A stretch of DNA of 64,000 nt. Origin: [Phialemoniopsis] sp. UDSM-2020. Its lineage: Eukaryota > Ascomycota > Sordariomycetes > Thyridiales > Thyridiaceae. Of this stretch, positions 53,142 through 64,000 are shown piece by piece (position 1 is the stretch's first letter; each line of letters begins with the position of its first letter). Both the position numbers and the translations under genes were made by a program. Under the pieces are notes generated by a model that was not told the DNA's origin, made no database searches, and saw only the letters and a program-made list of their open reading frames with translations. The DNA is taken from positions 7,254,001-7,318,000 of the forward strand of contig JAEILZ010000001.1 of assembly GCA_018873225.1 (NCBI GenBank), in the 5' to 3' direction.

Positions 53142-53926
53142 GACGGGCAGACTGTCGGCGGAGAAGCCGGAGCGGGCGCGGGCGGACGAGGCGACGGGGG
53201 CGGGGAGGTTTCGCGACCGGATTCTATTGTGTTGGGAGCGCTCGCGAAGTTCGATCGAGGAGCTCATCAATTCGTGCGGACGCGGAGCAGTAGCAGCATT
53301 TGGTGTGGGCGGCGGGCGGCGATGATGTATGTCGTCGTTCGCGCGGCTATGGTGGGTGCGTGCATCGTCGTCAGCCAGCCAACCAGCAAAAGAAGACAGG
53401 GTGGATTGCCAGGCGCCCAAGCGCCAAGGTTGCTGCTCCAATCCCTAGAGTGACCGCCCGAAATTCCAGGCACCAAGGGACCTGATTAGATAAGAGCTCC
53501 CTACAGTGGGGAACTATCTAAGTACATACAAATTAGCTCCTCACTACGTAATTCTGGGGTCCAAGCACATGCTCATGAGACGCACTGCGCGTTCTTGTGA
53601 TCAATTGATCGATGCGCTGTTGTCATAACTCATGAACCTTCCTCTCGAAAAACTCTAAAAGAAGGAGGTTTCCTGTTTCTCACCGATACGTATCCCCGGG
53701 TCTCCCTTTTCTGGGTGAGATGAACGATAGCTAGCCTCGCCCCGTCTTGCCATGAGATCGGTACGGAGGCTCTCGGTTACAAACCTTGTTGAGATTCACC
53801 ACGGTGCTTGACTTTGTGGGTTCATGCGCCGGCAAAGCTCCATTCCGACCGGCAAACCTTCTCTGAGAGATTCCCGTTTCATCACACACGTAACTTCCAA
53901 AGGACAACTTCCGAGCCATACAAGAC
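53142..53926. other. Divergent intergenic region
   Basis: About 785 bp shared by the V-ATPase subunit gene (-) and the DUF202 gene (+), both encoding small membrane proteins. Overlapping frames on both strands at 52893-53453 are shadows of the short exons and their flanks. Confidence 0.5.
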
Positions 53927-54523
53927 ATGTTTGAGGTACGTACGGGCTTTTTCATGTTTGAAAATATCACATGCAATCATGTTGTTCTGTGTCACTCTGT
54001 ACTGACTCGAAGCGTCGCACAGGCCTTCCAACCCAACCCGGAGGACCGACTCCACCTCCGCCTGCACCGGGCGCGGTCGGTCATCCTGACGCCGCAGGAG
54101 TAAGTAATGAACTCCTCTCGGTACACTCAAGCCCTCAGACTGACACTTCGGCCCAGGCTCGTCGAGATCCGCGCCGCCCAGCGCACCTTCGAGGGCGCCT
54201 ACATGCGCACAGCCCTGTCGCAGTTCTCCTTCGCCCTCATCATCCTCAAGATCTTCACCTCCGAGTTCTATGCCATCGGCGCCCTCTTCGCCGTCTACGG
54301 CGCCGCCGTCATGCTCGTCGCCGCCTACCGCCGCTACGAGGGCAACCGCCAGTTCTTTAGCGAGGACGTCCTCCTTGAGGGCGACGACGGCGACCCGGCG
54401 GCCGCTGTCGTCACCCAGCGCAAGCGCTTCCGCACCTCGGGCAACAGCGTCCTCATGCTCACCGGCCTCAGCCTTGCCGCCTATATCGCCCTGCTAGTCC
54501 TTTTGTGGGAGCTGAATGCCTGA
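53927..54523 (+). CDS. DUF202-type small membrane protein
   Basis: Three exons: 53927-53935, 54023-54099 and 54157-54523, giving 150 aa. The first coding exon is only three codons (MFE), joined to AFQPNPEDRLHLRLHRARSV and then QE/LVEIRAAQRTFEGAYMRT. The conserved start of DUF202 (ARxxL..ERTxLaW in bacteria, here RAAQRTFEGAYMRTALSQF) is followed by three hydrophobic segments: FALIILKIFTSE, AIGALFAVYGAAVMLVAAYR and SVLMLTGLSLAAYIALLVLL. DUF202 proteins include YidH and the C-terminal part of VTC-type proteins, but this short form has no known function. Exon 2 has no in-frame ATG, so the micro-exon is needed. Confidence 0.8.
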
Positions 54524-56567
54524 TGAGCGTGGTTTGTACTTTGCATGTGTTCACGCTCTAGGTTGAGCAGAACCAAAGTGAGATATTCTGTGGCAGGGTT
54601 GGGTGGGACTTGAATAATGATGAGGTTTTGCAATTTTGCATCGACCTTTTCCTGGCAACCTTGATTGCAAATAGACCACATATGTCCCATCTGATGCAGG
54701 CAAAAGGCTCTAATCTCTTGATTTGACAGCCACATACACCGAGTCGAGCTCCTACCTCTCGCAAATAAATACACCCTTTCACAGAGAGTGGAATGAACCA
54801 AGAAGTCTATGTCATACTTCTTGTAGATAATTCAAGTATATTGAAAAATTATGACCTTTCCCAAAATCTATCAAAAATACAGGTGTAATGTCTCGGCCTT
54901 TTAAACACCCTTTTTGTACTCTTCACGAGACAACCTCGACACAGCCCGCGTGTACCTTTTTGTGTCTAGATGACAAGAGGAAATGACCGTCAAAAGCGTT
55001 GTACTATAAGTTAGTTGAACAAGTGACCAAACACAAGAAAGGAAAGAATGAGGAAGAGAAAAAAAAGTACATTTGGCGTAGACATCAAGACGAGGAAAGA
55101 CAAATACAGCACCGAACCCGCCCATAAGAAAGTCGCTACCGCGCAAGGCCACGATCTAGCCTCGTGGCTCTCAATGCTTTTGGGATTCTTTCCGCCAGGG
55201 CTCTATCCCCCCCCCCCTCCCGCCTTCTGCAACGCCGTCTTTCCGGCCTCGATCTTGTGCGCTTCCCGCTTCTGTGCCGTTCAAGCGGGAAGACCCCGGT
55301 ATAGGGCGGGAGGTGAATGCGGGATGTATCCTCCGAGCCGCTCCCCACGCCAGTCCCGTTCACGAACAAGTTGCATGCGCGTGCAGCAAGACATGCGCAT
55401 CCCGTCACTCGCACGGTCACCCGGCGCGGTCCTGCACCGGGATCCCGTTTCCGCATGCAATAGACATGAAATCTGTTCCAGCAACTCCAACGCGTGTTGG
55501 ATCATTCCCTGCCACCAGATGTTATACAATGATGCTTTGCATATGCTCGTTTCTAAGTGCTCTAGATGTCGATGCGGAGTTACCGGTCGAATGACCAAAT
55601 GCTATTGCATATCCGAGCCGGTAGGGTGTGAAATGCTGGTGAGGTGGCGTCTTGGGTCCAGCCCTCAGCAGGCGTGTGCGAATGGGATGGCTTGACCCAA
55701 CAGCCTAAAGGTTGTCTCTTCCATAGACTGCCCAAAGCATTAAACAACACATTATTTTGTTGATTACCCCGGAGCCGCTCGACCACCTTTCCTTGGCGGA
55801 GCGACGGCCGGGAGGCCCCTTTGGTTAGGCCGACAGACTAATAAAAGTCCCGGGTTGCCGTGCAAGGTACGTACCACCACTGCGGGAGCTGGCAAGTCTT
55901 CGGACGTTCTCGTTCCACGCGAGAAAGCTTTCTTGCTGCACGATGCGGGTGTAAAGCGCCCTGGCCCACGGTGAGACTCCTCCTGGTCGCGTGCCGACCT
56001 CAACCTGAACCAGATCAGGGCTTGCGCTAGAGTCCGACCAGAGTGCACTAAATAAATCCTTTGAAAAGCGTCCGGCGCCGCAAACTGTCTGCAACTCGCA
56101 TCTGCAACTTTTCAGATCTCGAGTCCCTGGCGAGGGAGCATTCGCTTGCGAACTCGGGGCGTTGCTATGTTTTGTGTGACAGCCACTGTGTCGCAAATCC
56201 CCACGCTTCTAAACTGAAAGCTGCAAGCGCTCAGGCGATTTCCCAATCCGCAGATGCAAGACCTCGAAATGTCTCAAATTATTTTGACAACTTGTTTCAC
56301 TCGTCAATTTCCGGTAAACAGCTCAGATGCCATAAGTATCGCTGCGATCGCTCAATTGATGGGGTAAGATTGTCTTTTCCTCAATCGTGTAAGCCCAAGC
56401 GCCGACTTTCCCGAGTCCACGACACTGGCACAAGCAAAGCACAGCCTCTGCGACAACCAACTGCAAACGTCACGTCCCTGACAGGCTATGACCGGCTCAT
56501 CAAGGTCGACTCGAGAGCTGAGGAATTTAGCAATCAGCAGGATGCCCGTCTCCGCGTCGCGTTATGC
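54524..56567. other. Convergent intergenic region of about 2 kb
   Basis: Lies between the stops of the DUF202 gene (+) and the Zn2Cys6 gene (-). Larger open frames (55048-55695 and 56061-56642 plus) overlap antisense frames and have no domain. An 11-C homopolymer is at 55207-55217. No RNA gene or transposon was recognised. Confidence 0.45.
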
Positions 56568-58047
56568 TCAGCGACTGGCATAGTACATGCTCTGCCCTTG
56601 GGGGTGTGTTTGCTCTGGAGGATGCTGCACGTGGTCGTTTGAGCTCAGAGCCTGCGCGCTCGAGTTCTCGTGGTACCAACCGCCGTACCCCTCGCCGGGT
56701 TTCGAGTATGTATACGACGGTTGCCAACTCCCGTAGCTAGGTGGCGGTGCGGCTCCGGCCGATAGCGAGACACTATGCTCCAGCGTTGTGCCGGGGACAC
56801 TGTCTACGCCTGGTATTGTGGTGGCAATTTGCGAAGAGTACATGTCTGCGGACAAGGGGCCCGACTTTCGATCGTAAGCTCGGCCCGCTTGGCCTGTCAT
56901 CTGCGAGATGGAGGGATACTGGGCATGGCCGATGCCCTCGTTCCCATACGGCATGGATCGTGGCTGGGGCGCAGTATAGGACGACCAACTCATGTCCTCC
57001 CTCGACGACGACTCTGAGCTCACAGATCCCGTCCAAGCGGCCGAGGGCGGCGGCGCATGGGGCGTATAGGGGGAGAAGGCTGGTGTGATTGGTGACTCCT
57101 GGGGATATGTTCGCCAAGTTGTGCCCATGTCCCCTGGCTTGGATGAGTTGGGACTCTCCGCGGATATCCAGTTCGACATTCCAGCGTGGCCATACTCAAA
57201 GCCTCGTGTAGTCGACGCACTCGTCGGCACTTGATACCTGTTAGCGCTGTCTCGGGTACCGCAAGTTGGGACTAAGGGGGGTCGAGGAAAAGCTGCCACT
57301 TACTCTTGCCATCCGAATGGTAGCTGTCCGGTCCCGGATGTTTCATCGCCGGCGGCGCCATATTCTGGATAGACGACGGCATGGAAAGCTGCGGGTAATG
57401 GCCCTGCATATCGACAGGATGCCCGCTAGGCATGGCTGGAGACGAAGACGCAGAGCCTAACTTGGGTCCGACTGACGACCGCGACCCCGACTTCTGTCGT
57501 GGGTCGACAGGTGGTTGCTGATCCACGGGGTAGAAGCTGCACTCCTTCTTCAGCCGGATGCAGTTGACGCAACGGCCCTGGACATCGGTCGGCGATGGGA
57601 TACACCTGATCTTTCGTCGACGGCAGTGTCCTAGGCTTTCTGTTAGCCTGCTGGAGCTCCCCGAAGAGGCAGACAGAACTGCCTTTTCACGCCAGATCAA
57701 GAGTTCGACTTACCGCAAGCTACTGAAGTTCGATGGTAGCCCAGCTTGTTCCTTCTCTTCTCTGCCGTGCTCAGCCCCATCCCCATATGCTCAGGCGTCG
57801 TGCTCTGAGGTATGGGAGGCGGAGGCTGCTGCGGCCTGACGTTGGGACTAGACATTGATCTCTTCAGTTTGAGGGCTTTGGACACGGAGTCTCGGCGGTC
57901 GCGAGGGGAGATGCTGGGGTCCTGATCGGATCTCAAATCCAGGGATGACGATGGAGGTATGCCAGCGTAATCCGGCAGGTATCCAGGAGGGGGCAATCCA
58001 ACGTCGGCCCCGTTCTGAGGCGGCGGTGGAGGGTACTGATATGACAT
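56568..58047 (-). CDS. Zn2Cys6 fungal-type transcription factor
   Basis: Three exons on the minus strand: 58047-57714, 57630-about 57304 and about 57229-56568, giving about 440 aa. Splicing at VAC/GHCRRRKIRC rebuilds a complete binuclear cluster, C111-x2-C114-x6-C121-x10-C132-x2-C135-x6-C142, the GAL4-type DNA-binding domain. The cluster is central, after a Pro-rich N-terminus (MSYQYPPPPPQNG). The second half is Ser/Pro/Tyr-rich with no obvious fungal-specific middle homology region. The exon 2/3 junction has two in-phase options: the GTAAGT donor with a CAAG acceptor, or a GTGGCA donor with the CTAACAG acceptor. In-frame ATGs at 58059 and 58155 could lengthen the N-terminus. Targets cannot be inferred. 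Confidence 0.88.
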
Positions 58048-61000
58048 TATATCTGTCATGGGCCCTGACGATAGAGTCCTGCTAGAAGTTGCGAGCTTCG
58101 ATGTTCTCCAAGAGTCTGGTCGAGTGGCAAGGGATGGAGCAGCAAATACTGCCATGAAACTTCGCCTCTTCCTGACCAGGCGACGATGCTCAAGGGATCT
58201 GGACTGGCTTGGCCTGGCAACTGGCGGGCGCCCGTACCGGGGACCTTTCGCGACGGGGGTTCTGCAATGCGTGCAGCTTACACGCTGCGAGTTTGGTTGA
58301 TAACGTCTCAGGCGTGGCCCTGGATGGTGTGATGTTGGGAGGGAAGAGTGCTATGGCATAGCACACAAAGGGAAGGTTCTCCTGGGGATGCAAACAGGTT
58401 GGGTCGAGTTGATTGGTGACCAAGGGGAGTAAGTCTGTCTGAGCGTTTGCGGAGGGGCCTTAGAATAACAGAATATGGGCAACACCAGTCGACGGGACGC
58501 AAGTCAGGTAGCGAGGGACTGACGGGCCAATCGAGATGAGTGCTGTGGTGCAGCGAAGGCGTTTGCGGCAGTGAGAGTTGCGGGAGGGGGCCACTTATGA
58601 CTGGCAGGGGGCCCTTAAAATATCCCGGGTCCTGATCTGGACGGTGGCGGCAGGTCTCACTGCAAGGGTCCGACACGGCAGGCGAGCAGGCGACGGTGCA
58701 GGCGCAGGGTGTGCTTGGGTTGGGCTGTCAGTGGCTCCGTCTGCCAGTGTGCATACGGGCGAGTGCTGGGTCTTTGCTCACAACGGCGGCGGCGGTGGTG
58801 GTGACCTTGGGACTAGGAGGAGCCTTCAAACACGGCTCGTCCCCAGCTTTTCGATGTCGAGTACCTGATGTAAAATTGGGTGGACGGCACCAGCAGGGGT
58901 CGTGCCGCAGTTGCTGAATTTGGCACTTTGAACACGACGCTCCGGCAGAGGTTGAGAGCTCTTGCACCTCCAATAAGCTGGACTGCTGCTTCTTGTCTGC
59001 CTTGCAGCAGAGGAGATATATGCAAGCACAAGAAGCGAGGGTTGAATATGTCTGTGCGAGAGAGACAGACAGAGAGGTAAAATGGGGGAGAGAGTGGATG
59101 TTGTTGTCGTGTTGGTTGCTGTGTTTTCTTTTTTACATGGAGGAACCTGACCAGCTAACAGCAGTCGAACGCTTGCTTCATTTGTCAGTGCTGACGACAA
59201 AGCAGTGGCTTCCGGCAGATGCAGGACATTTAAAAAGAGAGAAAAGAGCAGGGTCATGGAAGGGAGAGCGACCGACGGAAAGTTAAAAACGGCAATGGGA
59301 AATGAGCGATACGGTATGTAAATGATATGGATGATGGCATCGCTGATATGGACAGGACGGGAGTTACAGGCAGAAGCCCTCGACACTCAGAGACCAGACA
59401 CAAATGTTGAGAAAGGCAGACGAGATGACTGGACTGACCTCTGAACCACTCATATGCTCGACACTCGAATTTCTTTTCCTTAGCAGTCACCGCTCAGTGC
59501 AGTCCTCTCAATGGCGCACAATTCTTCTCTGACGACGTAGACAGGAGCGACGACGATAACGAATGACAGGTCGCAGCGCACAAAGACTCCGGTGGGTATC
59601 CCGAACGACTCGCTGCAGGCTCCAGATGAGGACTCGCTCGGAGGGCGGACGAAGTATATGGTTTGTTCGCGCGCTAGATGGTGGTCCAGGAATTCAGACG
59701 ACGCGATGTCCAGTCGTGGTCTGGCTTTGTCTCAACACGCCTTCGATTCGATGGGGCGAGGAACGGGCCAATGGTGTATGTCTTACACTTTGTTTTTTTT
59801 GCTTTTCCCTCTCGACTTGTCTTGGCCAGCAAGCGTATATGTGGCGCCAGGTGGCTCAAGGTCAGTAAGGCTGGTCAGCTAGATATTGACTCGGGTGAGA
59901 TTCTGTTCGTCCGGGGTCCGAATGGGAGGTATATATGGCCACTGTCTTTCTACGCGGATGGGGATGATCTCTGGAGGGGGGTGTGCAAGTGTCGCAGGCG
60001 ATCGAACAAGCAGCCAGACCGCAGCTTGTATATTCTTACGATCAGCAACGTGCAGAAAACTCAAGTGAGTAAGCCTATGGTTCCGTTCAACTTCTGGGGG
60101 TGCACGCCGAGAGCGAGGGGAGTCTGGTGGTTTTCGTCTCGATGTTATCTTCTCTCTTGAGAGTGCAAGAGAGCGAGAGACGGTTTGCGTGTACGCGTGT
60201 GTGCGTGCGATATGTCGGTTTGTCTTCTTTTTTTTCAACGAGAGGAATTGGAGAGAGCTTAGCACTTCCAGGATGAACGAGGGACAAGCAATACACTAGA
60301 CTGGTGGGAAAAAGAAAGGGAATCGAGATAGTCTTCGAAAGGGCACATGGGGGAGATATTAAATTTGACTTCTTCCTCTCAAGACACTCCAAGTGGCAGG
60401 AGACAAGAAAAACGGCCGGTTTGTACTTTCTTTCCAAAAGACTGTCCGCTTGTGGTTGGGAGGGGCCAGAATTTCGTTGTTTTGGAAGCTGCATCCAATT
60501 CATCCAATTTTTTCTTTGCTCTGTGGTCTTTCATCATTGCCAAAGGCTGAAACGCCATATTGGACGAGAAAAAAAAGTGCCTCTTCGGAACGAAGCACGG
60601 GTCTGCTTCCAGTGCTTCCACAGCGACCCTGACTAGTCAGGGCTCATCTATCTAGAAGATTAACCGATTTGATATGCAGCAGGCATGATGCTACTTCATC
60701 CCAGTCCAGGCGAACCAGGCACGGGCAGCTTATCCAGGTTGTCAAGGGGAAGAAGCCGAGACAATACCTACAGGAACAAAGACTGCTGCTATGGAAGGCC
60801 AGGTAGAGCGAGCAACTGGCAAATTTGACCCTGCAATTGCTGGATGGGCGGCGGAAACCGAGGAATTCACGGCCCTCGTCCCACATAGAGACACACCCTT
60901 GACGACGGTCAAATGCACCCCACGGCGGTGCTGTGCATCGAGGTATCGGACTACAGGGGTCACCCAATCCAGGGGAGAGGTAGATACCTACGCTTTTGGT

Positions 61001-64000
61001 GCTGGACGGGTACATGCGAGATACACCGTCCCCATCTGCCTACTTGTACACAGTTATTTCCCTGAATAGCCAGTCTGCACTGCGTCTGCGTCTGCGTCTG
61101 TGTGGTCAAAGGTCGTGTGCACAGATGCTGCAAGCTTGGCAGAGGCTTCTAAATCAGGCTCCTGATTATCAGCGTCTCAGGCGCGGCTTCTGCTTGGTTA
61201 GCCGTATAGGCTCGAAACTGTACGGAGTGGCTGATCTTTTCTGGTCCTCGTCTCTGCTGCTGTTGTTGTCGTGACCTTCCTGGCCTCTCTTCCTCCAGGC
61301 TTTTTTAGCCATTCATCCCATGTGCCATGTTCTCAGATCCATTCAAGCGGAAGTACCCACCTCCTCAGAACCCCAGACATCCCGCTCCACCTGGCGTCTC
61401 TTTGGGGGCAAGGCCAGGAAGACGATATGTGGGTACAGCTTCGTGGCTATCGATTCCTGTTGTGGTCTATTCTTGAATGATCGTAGTGGAACTACTATGT
61501 ACATACATACATACAGATGCAGTGGGATACTTACCATCCGCGCGTGCGGGAATGGCAAGGCCTATATCGTTTGCCGCTGAGTGTGACCACGCAAAGCATA
61601 TGCGGGCCAACTATGTAAGGTCCCTTCCGCCAACGCAAAAGCCGCCGCCATGTTCTCCCACATCACTGTTCTGTGCTGTTTGGGTCCGTGTGGGGCCCGT
61701 TGGGACGAGTGAAGTATGTAGGTACGAAGTAGTAGCCTGTCGATGCAGCATGGAGGTGCACTGATGCGCCATCCCGCACCCCAGGTTCGGCGAGAATCAC
61801 GGAAGGTCAGTGGTGAGAAGAGCTAGAATAACAAGCCACGGCCATGATTCGCTGTGGAACTGCATTGTCTGACCATCTTCTAACAGGGTTACTTCCAGAA
61901 GACAGTCCAGACTGGGGCCGAAAACAGGACCAGGTGGGAAAAGCATCTGCTCACGAGCTGCTCATTCGTCATTGAAGGGAGGGTCCGCTCTCGGGATGCG
62001 AAGCTGTAAGATCTGTGCCAGGGCAAATCCACAGGCCACCCCTGCCCTGATGCCTGTCAAGCCTGGTGATCCCGGCGCGAAAACAGACCAAATCCTGCAA
62101 AAAGTGAGATGAAGTGCAAGGGGCCGGAAGGTCGCCCAGCCACATCATCATCACCGACCCAAGTGCGAAGTTTGAGTAAGCAGAGCTGTGCAGGTACAGC
62201 GTCTCATTGCATTCCGGCCGCCATCGGTCGTTGGGCTTCGCGTCCGCGCCTCTTTTTTTATCTTTTTTTCTTGTGTGTGTCCTCTCTCTGTCTCTTTTCT
62301 TTTTTTGGCGTCCCAAAACCCACTTGGGTCGGGCGTGAATGGAGTTCACTCGGAGCTATCTGACGATCGAAGATGGGAGGTAGACCTGGGCACGAAGTCT
62401 TACTCCAGGAGTACGTCCAGTGATGCCATGGAAAGGCTGATTTCGAGGGCGTTTCTTTTTTGGCTCTTGTGGCAAATTAGATTTCTAATCTGGCTACTTC
62501 AACCCCTCGATTATGTCGACTGTTTCTGACTGGCCGGTCGTGGTATTTATTAAAATCGGTGGCTTGCTGATACCATCAGTACATCAAAGGGAGGTGACCA
62601 ATCCCAGCACTGATGAATGGATTATTGTCCGAGATGCAGAGCACAGTGCATGCTGCCCGCCACGGCACCTGTGCGTCATGAACAACGAATAGGTATGCAT
62701 GCCGGACCAGTGCCAGAGGCACAGGGGTCCGAGTGGCTCACCCTGCGGCGAATTGCCATCGCAAAGCATTGGTCTTCAGGCCATGACGGATTACGAGCAA
62801 GGTGTATTGTGTGCCAAGTTCGGGCTGGTAGGCGATTCTCTCCCTGTGTGTGGGGGGGATTCATTCTTGAACGCTTGAACGGCTTCGATCAAGTCGCCCT
62901 ATGAGGCGGTAGGTACAAAGTACCTAAAGCGAATTGCTGGTCGCTTCGCAAAGTCACCGGCTCGAGGTGTCCAGGGTATCCTCTGCTACGCTGAACACGT
63001 GTCGACTTCCAGCGCAAGAATCTGAGCGGATCACGTCGTGTCTGTCTGCAACAGGCTAGAAGGATCTCTGGTGAGGGACCGATTCTGTGATGCGGTGGAG
63101 TGTGTTTTGTCAGGGTGGCCCATGGGTTTATCCGGGAGCTTTTCCTCTATGGGCGACGGTCTATTCCCTTGGTCTGGCGGCTCATCGGGAAGTGGATTTG
63201 GGGTGGGAATAAGGCTCGACTTGGCCATGACATGCGATCCACCACAGTAGCTCTTATCGTAGCTCAACTACGACTCCTCTAGTGCGCTCTTTTTACTGTT
63301 CTCAGAGCATTTGACAATAGACCGACAGCGACGGGACATTTGCAAGCGTGACAAGCTACTTCGTAGCGCTGGGGATCGTTGACCTCTAGTGCAAATTGGG
63401 GCCTCCAAAACGAATACTTCGGCTCCGAAAGACTGTCGAGGTCGGTATGTAGGTGGAATACACCCGGTAAACGGGTATGATTTGCAGAAAGCCGCCCGTC
63501 TGCAACATGCTCTAGAAGCAGTTGAACGGTCCGTCCGTGGAGGTTGATAGATGGGATGAACTACTTCGTACCTGAGGTAGATCTATTCATGCGCGGGTAG
63601 GAACACCACAACGCAACCCCATGTAGTCCACCAAGACTGATCTCCGCAGGGATCGCTGTCTCATGAAAGCGCCACACCAGCGTCGTAGGGCGAGCCCCAG
63701 GTCGATGACACCAGACCCTGTGTATCGGTAAAGACCGAAGCCGCAACATCGAGCTCCATGCTGCAGGGTGCCAGGGAGAGGGGGCGCAGAGCCATACTGA
63801 GATAACTCATTACCTACGTACAACTACGTACAAGCACACTCATGATAGGAGGTCACACCAGGGTGTTAATCAATCTCCTCCCAGCAGCGCTAGGGAGGAG
63901 GCTAGTGGATAGTGAGCTGGGCACGCGTCGATTTACCTCATAGGCTCACGACGCCAACGTCGATCACTAGAATAAAGTTCTCCCTCTTCGTGCACAGGGA
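58048..64000. other. Large upstream non-coding block to the window end
   Basis: About 5.95 kb with no recognised gene, lying upstream of the Zn2Cys6 regulator. Open frames (for example 58826-59386 minus, 59678-60160 plus, 60087-60503 minus, 61969-62349 minus) are short, overlap antisense frames and are composition-driven, with Ser/Arg or Phe/Ser runs from CT- and GA-rich tracts. GT-rich and T-rich runs occur at 60180-60240 and 62250-62310. It probably combines a long 5' leader, possibly with uORFs and introns, a long promoter, and undetected non-coding RNA. Confidence 0.5.
63875..63900. repeat. Inverted repeat with 8-bp perfect arms
   Basis: CTCCTCCC at 63875-63882 and GGGAGGAG at 63893-63900 are exact reverse complements separated by 10 bases, near the window end. 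No gene nearby is recognised. Confidence 0.5.

Noticed and set aside
55048..55695. A 215-codon plus-strand open frame
   Set aside because: No recognisable domain, overlaps antisense frames and runs through a poly-C tract; looks like chance.
58826..59386. A 186-codon minus-strand open frame upstream of the Zn2Cys6 gene
   Set aside because: Low-complexity Ser/Thr/Leu content from CT-rich leader DNA; no domain. It could at most be part of a 5' leader.

Overview
The window is nuclear DNA of a filamentous ascomycete, most likely a Sordariomycete and probably from the Hypocreales. The genes are monocistronic and lie on both strands. Introns are short (about 50-110 nt, GT-AG, often with a CTAAC- or CTGAC-like branch site). 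Promoters carry pyrimidine tracts, and the proteins are fungal types (KAR9, Eaf6, NNP nitrate transporter, Kre9/Knh1-like GPI protein, Zn2Cys6 regulator). No operons, Shine-Dalgarno sites, rRNA, tRNA or CRISPR were seen. The species cannot be named from sequence alone. All splice models were read by eye, checked for phase, and lack transcript support.

Layout. 0.1-4.6 kb: a peroxisomal CoA Nudix hydrolase (+) converges on a Ctr copper transporter (-); 3-hydroxyanthranilate dioxygenase BNA1 (+) converges on an acylpyruvase-type FAH protein (-). 5.9-13.7 kb: four genes on the + strand: a small unknown protein, a PWI/SR splicing factor, the NuA4 subunit Eaf6 and a cytosolic-type dipeptidyl peptidase V. 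13.9-15 kb: a coiled-coil protein (-). 15-19.7 kb: gene-poor. 19.7-27.6 kb: GPI cell-wall protein (+), nitrate transporter (-), an orphan gene (-) and a DUF1275 membrane protein (+). 28.1-33.1 kb: an intronless RecQ helicase of the Sgs1/QDE-3 type (+). 33.9-35.7 kb: an unknown fungal protein (-). 39.3-42.8 kb: KAR9 (+). 43.7-44.7 kb: an uncharacterised fungal protein (+). 45.5-51.2 kb: a giant ankyrin protein with a nucleotidyltransferase-like N-terminus (-). 52.7-54.5 kb: a divergent pair, a tiny V-ATPase subunit f/RNase K homologue (-) and a DUF202 membrane protein (+). 56.6-58.0 kb: a Zn2Cys6 regulator (-) with about 6 kb of apparently non-coding DNA upstream, reaching the window end.

Most of the content is housekeeping: chromatin and DNA repair (Eaf6, RecQ), RNA processing (PWI/SR), spindle positioning (KAR9), vacuolar acidification, copper and nitrate uptake, and NAD and CoA metabolism. 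No biosynthetic cluster or complete transposon is visible. The points most worth a second look are the NTase-like/ankyrin giant with its possible in-frame mitochondrial presequence, a pair of diverged 133-bp repeats 24 kb apart in front of two genes, a nested CGG-N6-CCG palindrome, a NirA/AreA-like site set before the nitrate transporter, and several small multi-exon genes that automated annotation may miss.
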